Source: Krasilnikovozyma curviuscula (lineage: Eukaryota; Basidiomycota; Tremellomycetes; Cystofilobasidiales; Mrakiaceae). Taken from it: 64,000 bases of DNA. Made by a program: the position numbers and the translations under genes. The stretch is from NCBI GenBank assembly GCA_014825775.1, contig MVAQ01000012.1, forward strand, positions 124,001 to 188,000, in the 5' to 3' direction. Shown one piece after another: positions 45,519-55,387 of this stretch (position 1 is the stretch's first letter; the number at the start of each line of letters is the position of its first letter). A model generated the notes under the pieces. That model saw nothing but the letters and a program-made list of their open reading frames with translations. It was not told the DNA's origin and searched no databases.

Positions 45519-46107
45519 TTACACATCACCAGACTTCGGGTTTGAGGGCACAGACGGAGTATCTTTCTCTTCAACTGGTTTCTGCTCGTTCTGTTTAGCC
45601 TTGGCAGCGAGCATCTAGAGATATTCAAGATCGGCTCAGCTCAGCGAACTCCCTTCGTGAATTTCTTCAAAGAGTTTTGGCTCACCGTAAAGATCTTCTT
45701 ATTCTTCAAGTACCCCGCAAACTCAGCCATCTTCCTCTGTGTAGTGCTAGCAGGGTCCTCGGGTTCAGCACCTGGTCGAGCGGCTCTCCGAGCTCGTTCA
45801 GCGTCTTGTTTAGCCATTGTAGCAGCCCTGGAAGGAAAGTATCCGAATAACTGAAGTCAGTGTAGTCCTATTGCGCAAGAAATAAATGAATACTCACGAT
45901 AGAGCCATTCGTTTCGTATGAGCCAGGAGCATTGGCGAACGAACTGTCGACTAATTTTTTCCATCCAAAACAATTCAAGCAGAAACACAGACTGGTCAGA
46001 CATGGCTCTGCTAATGAAGCCAAACAGACTGAGTTATAACTCACGCTCTTTTTGTATTGCTTTAGCAGCATTTGGTATAGCTTTGTAGCTGGGACATTGG
46101 CAGACAT
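45519..46107 (-). CDS. Small basic protein of unknown function
   Basis: Not recognised. Exons: 46107-46045, 45950-45898, 45827-45686, 45614-45519. They total 354 nt, 117 aa. All four junctions are canonical and in frame. The N-terminal KLYQMLLKQYKKS loosely resembles an LYR-type start. A basic helix with an Arg-rich patch (QDAERARRAARPG) is followed by RKMAEFAGYLKNKKIF and a charged Lys/Glu/Pro tail. There is no Cys, no membrane span and no signal peptide. A mitochondrial or ribonucleoprotein role is possible but not supported by a known motif. It lies between the PLAC8 array and the Dabb gene, all on the same strand. Confidence 0.62.
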
Positions 46108-46442
46108 GGTGAGCCTGCTGGTCAGAGGGAAGGTGGTAAGTAACCTGTTGGCATCACAGCAGGACAGCGGAACATGATCTGTTACGACCGACGATATCTC
46201 TCTTAAGATAAGATAGAAACTCACCCGTAGGAATCAATTGATTTGACAGTTAGTTGTCAGTTTGTCTCGTCTCAGTCTCGCCGGAGAGCACTGATGCACG
46301 AAACACGAATTGATGGACATCACCGATTCAATTTTTCTCGGCTCTAGTTTTTACTTATCTCTTACAGTATCGGTAATCTGATCTTTCTGATCTAAGCTGA
46401 TATCGTGTGTAAAAAAACCTCGTGACAGCATGAAACAACGAT

Positions 46443-46943
46443 CTAAAACTGCCCCTCCGTGAAGTCCAACACAATCAAATCTGCTACAAAGGAGCCATTC
46501 GTGGGGTTGGTCTGATTAAGGCAGGAAAGGACAGTTCAACATCAGAATCAAGAGCACAGTTGCAGTGAACCAGAACGGAAAAGGGTATCAGCTCACAGCG
46601 AAAGCCAGATGGACCTTGTCCTCCTTCACGTAGTAGTCTCGATCATCTGCAGACTAACAGAGAAGAGGACGAGAACACCAACAAAATAAATCAGGCTCTC
46701 AATGCACCTTCCCCATAGAAAAGATTCACTTACCTCGAACACCACCAGAAAGCTGACCTCCATACCTCTGTCATGACCTTCCGGAGAATTCTGCTTTCCA
46801 GCCACGATACTCCTGATATACTTTTGTCCCTGCAAAGTTAGACAGTTATCCTTCAGGGCCATGAAGTTGTCCAGGAACGTCTTGACAAGGTGGGGAGCTC
46901 CGTCGGGTTTGAATTTGAAGGCGACAAGGTGGTAAGTTGCCAT
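46443..46943 (-). CDS. Stress-responsive alpha/beta-barrel (Dabb) domain protein
   Basis: Exons: 46943-46734, 46653-46597, 46511-46443. They total 336 nt, 111 aa. The short protein is a single Dabb domain: YHLVAFKFKPDGAPHLVKTF at the start, GQKYIRSIVAGKQNSPEGHD, MEVSFLVVFESADDRDYYV, and the end KVHLAFA. ADLIVLDFTEGQF is the last strand. Dabb proteins are dimeric alpha/beta barrels, some with roles in polyketide cyclisation and others in plant stress. No catalytic residue can be assigned here. A TATA-like TATATAG lies about 70 nt upstream of the start codon. Confidence 0.85.
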
Positions 46944-47625
46944 GCTTTGCTGGATCTGTGTAACAAGAAGGTGAACAGAGGCCCTAGATGGTGTGCTGGC
47001 TGCAGTTGATGGCTATATATGCGGCTGGAACTGATTAGATGTGCTGACAATCGATGTCCGATTTTGATCGGAAAGACGTTGGTCAGCTATCTATTGAGAT
47101 CCGGGGTTTTATGGAGTAGCGTGTTTTCGCTTACCAAGATGTTTCCCCCCTTCCGGTCTGGTGCGGATGTTGTTGGGAGCGCAAAGAAGGATTCGCCGAA
47201 GAAGCATGCTCCACATTCCACAAAGTGGCGTGAGGGACGGAACAATGACACTACGAACCAGCATCAGAATAAAGTAAAGTCAAATTGAGAAGAGGAGTGA
47301 TGTTCTAACAGAAGTATCTCCACCAAGCGCATCTTCTAATTTACAGGTTCCTGTAAGGCTTTTCCATCTCAGACGAGCTCCTTTTCTACTACAGAAAACT
47401 AGCTCGTCTTCCCCAGCATTGAACTCGTTTCGAACAGTCAGCGCTGAAGAACGACACTTTTTCTGATAATTGATTACAGCGGTGTTAATTCACTTAAAGG
47501 AGAAATGTCAAAATGACCATGGGGCAAAGAGATGGTTCATTCATCATCTCTCGTTCGTCAACTACATACTCCTCTAATGTAACGCTCACAACCGTACCAG
47601 TCCATCTACCCCAGAAGCTCCATCG
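46944..47625 (-). promoter_or_regulatory. Dabb-gene promoter and KEI1 3' UTR
   Basis: About 680 nt. Near 47011-47018 the minus strand reads TATATAG, a likely TATA box for the Dabb gene. No gene was seen; short frames lack domains. Confidence 0.45.
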
Positions 47626-48894
47626 CTACTCCGCCTTCCCAGGGCTTCCGACCCGACTGACACTTCTACTAGCACTTTTACTTTCCATACCCAAATCACC
47701 CGTGTCTTCCTCTCCTTCTTCCCAATCAAACACCTCCTCTGCTTCGCCATCATCGTTCTTCTTGTTGTTGATCACGCTCGGCGTTGCAGATGGGCGGCGC
47801 GAGACGGAAGGTGTTGGCTGTTGGGAGGAAAGGACGGGTACGGGGTTGTACAGAGGGAGGGTGCGATGAGAGGAGGAGCGGAGGTGGGCATAGTACGAGT
47901 AAATGAGTAGGATGAAGTAGAACTAGAACAACCACAAGACATTGGTGAGAATGTTTCAATGGCTTTGAGCTTCTGCGAGCACACAACATGGTCTAACAAG
48001 AGCTCACCTTGACGGCCCAACTGACGACCAAAACAAACGTCGCGAATCCCTTTTCATCCCTCCACAGGCCCTCCGCAATAATGGCCTTCTCCTCTGCGCT
48101 CATCGAGTTGTTCTCAATCTCGCCCCTAGAAAGCGCGAGCGCGACCATGTCCAGCTGGGCTTTCGAGTTCGCCGTAGTCTCACCGTCGTGTGGGCCATTG
48201 AACCATGACACGGTGAAGAGAATCGTATATATTGTGCTGATGAGGTGGTCGAGCAGGTAAAAGTGTGCAAAGGTCAGGACTTTGGTGGATGATTCCTGCA
48301 GGGGGCGATTTCATTTTTGTTGAGGCGAGATAGACAAGGTCGAAGACAATGGAAAGGCGACACGATAGAATGGAGAAGGATGTTAGCCCATAACCAGTTT
48401 GAGTGGACGATGACAGCCGTCTACGTCTACTGCACAGAACAGAACGAAAACGCGGCTCACTCACCTCATTAACAGCTCTCCAACCCCAGAGCAGAGCAAC
48501 CAGAGAGACAGCAGAGTAAAGGTAGTAGGATATCTGGGTTATAGATCCACCGGCGAAGAAAGCACCGAGCAATCCATAGAGGCCAGCTACTTTGTTCAGC
48601 AGCTGCAGCCAAACGAGGGACGACACAGGAGGGAAGGACGTCAGTCTCGATATTTCTGCTCCTCGTTCACTGCTCAAGTATGCAAGGCAAAGGGAACATA
48701 CACCGAATGCTATCACTACCAAGACACCTGCAAGAGGAGAAGGGGTCGTTATTATATTAAACTCATCGTTCGCTTTGGCGAAAAGCAATGCATATTGCTG
48801 TCCAGCCTGCAGTTCGCTGCAACATACCTGTCCTGATGTCGATTATGCCCAAGAAGGAGTCGAACAAGGGTCTCTTCAAGACTGAGATCCTCAT
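47626..48894 (-). CDS. KEI1: Inositol phosphorylceramide synthase regulatory subunit Kei1
   Basis: Golgi membrane protein needed for IPC synthase (Aur1/Ipc1) activity in fungal sphingolipid synthesis. Exons: 48894-48828, 48727-48702, 48602-48465, 48295-48008, 47922-47626. They total 816 nt, 271 aa. The start MRISVLKRPLFDSFLGIIDI followed by LVVIAFGLLNKVAGLYGLLG and YYLYSAVSLVALLWGW is the Kei1 pattern of four spans. FAHFYLLDHLISTIYTILF and FATFVLVVSWAVKFYFILL are spans 3 and 4, with a soluble loop (about 60 residues) between them. The C-terminus is Ser-rich and acidic. Exon 2 is only 26 nt. The promoter region is shared with the divergent Zn2Cys6 gene. Assignment rests on motif order; the best-known partner, Aur1, is not in this window. 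Confidence 0.85.
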
Positions 48895-49660
48895 CCTGTT
48901 CAAATTATTAAGACGGCAAAAGAACACGAGCATAAACACATCGCACAGCGTCGTCTGTCGTCAGAATCACGCTCTTCACTGCCTCTGGGGAGGAACGCTA
49001 GAGAGAGAGAAGGAGACAGAGAGAGAGCTTACCTTCTTTAGAGACGTTAAGAAGAGATTCCTGACTTGGCTGTTATTGACCGTCGTCAGAAATCGAGATT
49101 GAAGGAAGGACCGAAACGCTGATTTTTTGTGAGAAGCTGCGTGTTTTCGTTGTGTGGCTCGCAGAAACATGCCATCTGGTAGAACGCAGATGTAAAGATG
49201 TAATATAAGCCATATTAGAGCAGTAATATTGCATTTTCCATATAATATTCTAGATCAAATGAATGGGAAAAGACTTGGAAAATTGGTGGCTTCTCTATGT
49301 GCTCACCTGAGTTGGCTGGCGACCGTCGAGAATTCAGAGAGACTGTCCTTTTGCATTTCTCAGCTCAGAAATAGTCAATTGTTCTAGAGATACGGGGAAT
49401 CTTGCAGTCCCTTGAGGTGAGGCCAAGTTCTAGTAGAAACCCGTTCTTTGTGAAGGATGAGTTTTTGCTGACTGCGACCTTGCCCTTTGCCTTTTGTCCT
49501 GCCGTTTCTCGTCTCCCATATTGGCACGCTACAGGATTGTCTCAGTAGGTTTGAAACCTCACTTTTTCTCTCATTTAATCCATGTTGGGGAGGATCCAAG
49601 CAGGAGAAAGGGTAAACAAGCGGCACTGTCCACTCGTAAGTGACGCTCACGCTGGGCAGG
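48895..49660. promoter_or_regulatory. Bidirectional intergenic region between KEI1 and the Zn2Cys6 factor
   Basis: 766 nt. Contains a GA-rich microsatellite (about 49000-49027) and an AT-rich block with repeated ATATTA-type words (49200-49255). No supported gene. Confidence 0.45.
49001..49027 (+). repeat. GA-rich microsatellite
   Basis: Imperfect (GA)n tract interrupted by AGG and CA. Lies in the KEI1 upstream region, where such tracts can exclude nucleosomes. Confidence 0.7.
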
Positions 49661-52600
49661 ATGAGTGAACTCAAGAGTATCAACGACGAGACCAAAGACA
49701 ACATTATCAGTGGAGATACCAGCGTAGGTACTCTTGCGTACACTAAGCCCTCAGATCCCCATCTAAAGATCTTCTTTCTCATTCAAAACCCTTCCTTTTT
49801 TCCACCCTTTCGACCGACGGACATCGACGGGATGGCGAACCGCTCACCCAGGCATCAGCTTGTCGAGTTCTGTTTGCGTGTGATCGATGTAGGAAATCAA
49901 AGAGGAAATGTGACGGTGCTTTACCCTCTTGTGTGAGTCTTGTCTCGACCTCCCTTCTTCGCAGCAAAGCGTCCGTGACTGACTTGACTTTCACGTAGTC
50001 CAACTGTATCAAGGTGGATCAAGCTCCCTTTCCATGACGATTAATACATCATTGACTGTGATCTAAAATTTTCCAGGCCAAGGTACCGTGCGTTGAATAC
50101 TCAGCTAGTTCAAGGAAACATGTTTCTCGAAGGTACTTCTCCATTTCATGGTACTCATCAAGTAGAATTCTAACTACTATGGATTTCTTAATTAAACTTC
50201 CAGTTACCTATTTGAACTCGAAACTGAAATATCCACTCAAAAAACCCATATCCAGCAGCTTGAAGACCGAATTCTAGAGCTCGAAAATGGAGGTGGAGGC
50301 GCATCTTCGCAGCCAGAGCGACAACCACAATATCACCATGAACATGACCATGGCCATAACCATCTCCAATATCAAGATGATGCCCAGATCAACAGCAGCG
50401 CGTACCGCTTCCCATCAATCCCCTCTCCCCACTCACACACTCAACAATCCCCCTCCGCATCGACCTCATTCAACTATCCTTCTTCTCAACCAACCGCACC
50501 GAATCTTTCCTCCAAATCTACAAACATCACCTCCCCTTTTTTCCACCCGACCAGCGCAAACGCCAACATCCGCTCGTTGACGACGGAGAGCAGCGAGCGG
50601 AGCAGCTGCGACCAGTTTGAGACGGTCGTCCGCCCTTTATCATCGGCCGCTAGGAGTATGATGATGGGCGGTGTGAGTGGTGCTGAGAGGGAGAGAGTTG
50701 GAGGCTTCTTCCAAGGTAAAAGTGAGTCTGGTTCTAATATTTCGTTATCGCCCAGTTCCTAGACGTAACAAGTCACATGTTGAAAACTGTTTACGACGTT
50801 GGCAGGCCCATTACCATCACCTCAATTTGATGGCTTTGCTCCCATCTTACAAAAAACGCTCTTCATGAATCATCCACTCTTCCACTCTGGAGAAACACCT
50901 TCATCAACAACAGAGGTAGAGACCCCCTCCCCACACCCCCACCCGTCACTGTTCTCTTCCAACGGTGTCGACGCGAAAGCGAGGCAACCACAGTCGTACC
51001 ACTATGCACATGTACCCCGAAGCAAAGCCATCCAGCTGCCGTCACCTAGTCTTTCCGAGCAATTGCTGTCGCAGAAATGGTCCCAAATCCAGTCTGCCTC
51101 CCCGAGTTTGCACCGTATCGAGTTCATCGGTCAGCTCGGCCGCGTGTTGCTGGATGTTGGCAATGCTCAGCAGGATGGGGATGGCTTGAGCAGCTTTCCG
51201 GACGCGGCGAGCGATGCGGATTGGTTCAATGTGCTGATGATGTTCGGTTTGTCCCAATTCTCATCCGCCTAAAGATCTTGCCGAGACTGATGATTTTGGT
51301 GCTTGCTAGCACTCTGTCTCTCGGCTGATCGAGCGAACGACACGTCCTCGTCCCCTTCGTCGATACTCCCACAGGACTACACACCAGAGTACTTCTTTCG
51401 CCACGCAATGAAGATTCCAGGCATTTACGACGTTACGCTCGTTGGTGTCCAACAACTTCTGCTCTCAATCCAAGTTCGTTCCCATCATTTTGTTTCATCC
51501 TGAATTGCTGTGGTGCTTAGTGCTACTTGTCGCTCTTCGATTAGTATGTCATGATGCACCCGACGTACCGCGAGACGCAATGGATGCTTGTTGGCTATGC
51601 CATGCGCGTGTCTACCCAACTCGGTCTGCACTACGAAGGTCCTATACCGTCGACAACAACTGCTTCTTCTTCCACTCCTGGCTTACAGGCTCCATCAACT
51701 GAGAAGAATGTGAATCTTGTCGAGAGGGACGTTAAGAGAAGGTGTTGGTGGTGTATCTACAGCGTCAGTGTGCTTGCTGTGCTTCTTTCTGAAATTTAAC
51801 TCTAGTCTGTGATCTAATGTGAGGTTGTACTAACTAGCTTGATCGACAATTGAGTATCAACCTCGGAAGACCATCGTCATGTCCGGATGGGTTCGTCTCG
51901 GTACCAGTTGAGCGCCTGTCACCTACTATCATCTACTTCCACAAATACTGACAGCTCGTTGACTTGCTGCTGCGTCAGTACCCTCTGTTGATGGACGACT
52001 CCCTTATCACACCTACCCAAATAATCCCCGGCGAGCCTCTACCATACAAAATTTCCTCCCACAGCGTCACTGCCCTCCGACAGATTCAGTCTGTCATCCA
52101 CTTGCGGCTGTACCAGATCAACCCACGCGCGGATGAGCATGGACCACCGAGTGAGACATGGTTCAGGGGCTGCTTGGAGAGTGTTGGCTCGTGGTTCTCC
52201 GATGCCAAGTATAGGAGTGAGCTTGGTGTCGAGAATAATTTGAGAGAGATCATGTATCACTGTTAGTTTTTCTTTCGGTTTCGGCATTTTTCAGAAGGCT
52301 TTGAGTCCTGATCAATTCCTTAATTTGTGTAGACACCATCTTACTGCTACTCAAACCAACGCCAGCCGCACCTCGACCTTCCCTCGAGTTCTTACAGATT
52401 TGTCTTGTTTCTTCATCGTCAATCATCAAGCTGATTGAAAGACGCTACGAATCACGACAGATATCTTACTTCTGGGTGTGGTGAGTCTTACATCACCATC
52501 CAAAATCTGTCCTTTCAAGTCTGACAGCGGGTAATTCGTCCTTTCCTTCAAGGGCCAACACGCTGCTCATGGCTGGTCTGACCTACCTTTTCAGTTTATG

Positions 52601-53074
52601 GTCTCTCCAATCAATGGGTCATCCAACACCACCTTTTTCCCAATCAGTGTCAGATATCGAAACGTGTGGGAACATTTTGAAGCGCATCTCAAGTATGTTG
52701 GTCGATCAATTTGCTGCCCCCGTGCTACCAGAGATCTGATGATTTGTGTTGATCTGACAGCGCGGATCCCAGGATCTCATGGACTCGATACATTTGAACA
52801 AGCCGCCTTTGACATCCTTCGGCTCCTCAAACCTACCATCGAACATAACCCCCCAACGGCGACGACGACAACGACACCTTCCGGCATTATCCCCTCGACC
52901 TCAGCCGCCTCTCAAATTATCAACGGTGCTCAAACGCTCTCACAGCCAATGCCACACTCTAACGACACAATCGACGACCTGTCATACGATACGCTGTTCT
53001 CTTTGTATGGCGAAGACCAGTTCCAGTCTGGTAATCCTGCGTTCAGCGGACCCGGGTCGTTTGAGTTCAGCTGA
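49661..53074 (+). CDS. Zn2Cys6 binuclear-cluster transcription factor with fungal-specific TF domain
   Basis: Nuclear DNA-binding regulator. Thirteen exons: 49661-49723, 49852-49932, 49999-50013, 50077-50132, 50204-50715, 50806-51246, 51310-51473, 51545-51763, 51838-51906, 51955-52261, 52333-52480, 52553-52692, 52761-53074. They total 2529 nt, 842 aa. The zinc cluster CDRCRKSKRKCDGALPSC plus SNC (a 15-nt exon) plus AKVPC gives all six Cys. A coiled-coil linker (YLFELETEISTQKTHIQQLE) follows for dimerisation. The middle domain has YVMMHPTYRETQWMLVGYAM, STQLGLHYEG and RRCWWCIYSLDRQLSINLGR, the fungal TF signature. The C-terminal region is Pro/Thr-rich and acidic (DTIDDLSYDTLFSLYGED), a likely activation segment. 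Targets are unknown; the pirin downstream and KEI1 upstream are neighbours only. Confidence 0.87.
49999..50013 (+). other. 15-nt microexon of the Zn2Cys6 gene
   Basis: Encodes SNCIK and carries the fifth zinc-binding Cys. Flanked by CACGTAG and a GTGGAT donor. Confidence 0.8.
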
Positions 53075-53626
53075 ATAAAAACTCCCAAGTTGTAGGGTCT
53101 CTCCCATCTGGTAGAGCGAAAGAATGTACGACTGATTCCCGTCTGTAGCGCCTGTTATATGCATATTTCCTAGCAGGGAATGATTGTCGGCTGGCAAGCG
53201 TTCATACTGAATTTCGTTCCTCTACCAGACCTCTTGACCGCATGACTCTACAAACATTATGACGCAGAAGCATACTTGTGGCATTGGCTATCTGTTCTGT
53301 TTTCATTCCAGCACCATAATCCATACCGTGAGCAGTCGCACTCGGCGCGCCGCTGAACTCAGCAGAATCCCACGGCCATTATTCATTCTCTTTCTGACTG
53401 CTGACGCCCTCAATCCCACCCAAGACTTTGATAGCCATGTAATATTAGCAATTCTACGTTACAAACTAGGTTCTATCTCTATCTCCATCCTGCGAGAAAG
53501 TTCTCAGCCTGATTGGGCCGTCCACCTTTCCTGGCCATTTCGTCTCACGCTCTGCGGCTCTGCTTACCTCATTACGGCCCCTTGGTATAAATACCAGACT
53601 GAAGCCAAGCCTCTGTCGGTTCTTGA
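53075..53626 (+). promoter_or_regulatory. Zn2Cys6 3' UTR and pirin promoter
   Basis: 552 nt. A strong TATA box, TATAAATA, at 53586-53593 is only 34-41 nt before the first in-frame ATG of the pirin gene. No gene was seen. Confidence 0.6.
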
Positions 53627-54971
53627 ATGTTTTCAACCACAACGTCAATACTCACAACTATTGTAGCCCTCTTAGCTTCAGTTTACTACTTCTACACCAC
53701 CCAACAGCAGCCAATTGCAACCTTCTCATCGAAACTCGCCACCCCAACTTTCACCCAAGGAGCAAAAATGTCTGTGTCTCGATCCGTCCTCAAGTCAGTT
53801 CTCTCGATCCCTACAGCAGAAGGTGCTGGTGCCGTCGTCAGGAGGTCGATTGGCACTGCTCAATTGAGAAATCTGTCGCCGTTCCTCATGCTCGACGAGT
53901 TCAACGTCGCCCCTGGTGCTGGATTCCCTGATCATCCTCGTAAGTAGTCAACATTCGTTTTGCCCATTTCTTGAATGACGGTAATCAGTCATTAACGGTA
54001 TCTGTTTCCTTTGCTCATACCCCCTGCCGTCGTATTCCACATATCTTACATATATCAGACCGAGGCCAGGCTACCGTCACATACATGGTCGACGGACAAT
54101 TCCAGCATGAGGATTTTGCTGGTCACAGGGGCTTGATTGGACCAGGTAAGTCGCTCCCTAGCAGTTCTTCTGCTCTCCCTGCTCCCGTTTTCCCTTTCTC
54201 CCTGGCGTGATTGAATTGACCCTCACTGTTTTCTTCCCGCTAGGTGATGTCCAATGGATGATTGCTGGTAAAGGAATCATGCATGCCGAAATGCCAGTCC
54301 ACGGTCCTGGTCTTCCCAACCCAACCGGTCTCCAGCTCTGGATCGACCTGCCCGCCAAAGACAAGATGATCGAACCCTCTTATCAAGAATGGAAGTCCGA
54401 AAACATAAACACATACACCTCCTCGTCGAAGGACGTCTCCGTAAAGGTCATCTCAGGAGAGACAGAAGGCGTGAAGGGAAACGTCCGACATGTCGGTGGC
54501 TGTTATTACTACGACATCAACCTCAACTCACCAGGCGCCACACACTTCCAACCCATCCCAGCTCACTGGACGGCATTCATCTACACGCTTTCCGGAACTC
54601 TCACCATCAATTCGGGCGGACTGGATAAGTCGTTTGAGCCCCATACGACCGTCGTCCTCACGGATAAGAGCGGCGAGGAGGGCATTTTGCTCAAGACAGA
54701 TAGTAACTGGAGAGGTGTTTTGATCGCTGGTGAGAAACTCTACCAGCCTGTTGTTCAGGTGTGTAATCAGTTCTTATGTCGCGCCGTAATGTTACTGTTA
54801 CTAACACATCTTCTCTATTCCGTATCTTAGCACGGTCCTTTCGTTCTCACTTCAAGAGAGGACGTTATTCAGACTTTCATGGACTACCAGAACCATGAGA
54901 ACGGATTCGAAAGAGCAAAAGGCTGGAGGAGTGAGATTGGGAAGGTCATGACTGACAAGGACGATTACTAA
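53627..54971 (+). CDS. Pirin-family cupin protein with N-terminal hydrophobic extension
   Basis: Exons: 53627-53939, 54059-54145, 54244-54758, 54831-54971. They total 1056 nt, 351 aa. The core is a pirin: RSIGTAQLRNLSPFLMLDEF, HPHRGQATVTYMVDG, HRGLIGPGDVQWMIAGKGI, HAEMP and LQLWIDLPAKDKM. It carries the HxH and later His/Glu metal ligands of the N-terminal cupin. Pirins are nuclear or cytosolic iron-binding proteins, and some act as quercetin dioxygenases. Here the first ATG adds about 47 residues with a hydrophobic stretch (ILTTIVALLASVYYFY). A second Met at 53768 (MSVSRSVLKSVLS) matches the usual pirin start. So a membrane-attached or targeted long form and a soluble short form are both possible. 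Confidence 0.9.
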
Positions 54972-55387
54972 ACAAAATGTAGTACCATTAGTCTGTTTTT
55001 GTTGTGTTTCTTGATTCCACTCTGTTCATATTTGCTCAGTGAATGGCAAGATCACACCGTCGCTTAAAGTCCTTGAAAGTGTACTGTGAAGAAAGAAGGC
55101 AAGCATGAATCAGTGTTGCAAAAAGGAGAACGTGAAATAATAAAAAGGGAGGGGAGCAATGTGCTATTTGTGTTCAATTAATAACAAGTCTGACTGAATT
55201 CGTTTCCTGCGTGTGATTCAAGATGGAAGAAGGCTTGTTATAAATGTTGATGTTAGGAGCATGGAAACGGACATTTGAAGCTGAAGCATTTGGTGGCTTT
55301 TTCTCATGCTGCTTTCCTTGGTATCGGTATCAATGTTTTCCAATATCGCGAGATCAAAGTGATAATGCAAATTTAAATAAAAAAAAT
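54972..55387. other. Convergent 3' regions of pirin and MED12
   Basis: About 416 nt between two converging genes; holds both 3' UTRs. AT-rich stretches near 55135-55150 and 55370-55388 may be polyadenylation-related. Nothing else recognised. Confidence 0.4.

Noticed and set aside
47513..47869. 118-codon plus-strand frame rich in Ser and Thr
   Set aside because: Antisense to the last KEI1 exon, whose frame is supported by splicing and the family pattern.
52779..53078. Alternative frame through the last exon of the Zn2Cys6 gene, with an Arg run
   Set aside because: The chosen frame joins through a canonical GTATGT donor and CTGACAG, keeps the total divisible by three and gives an acidic end usual for activators.
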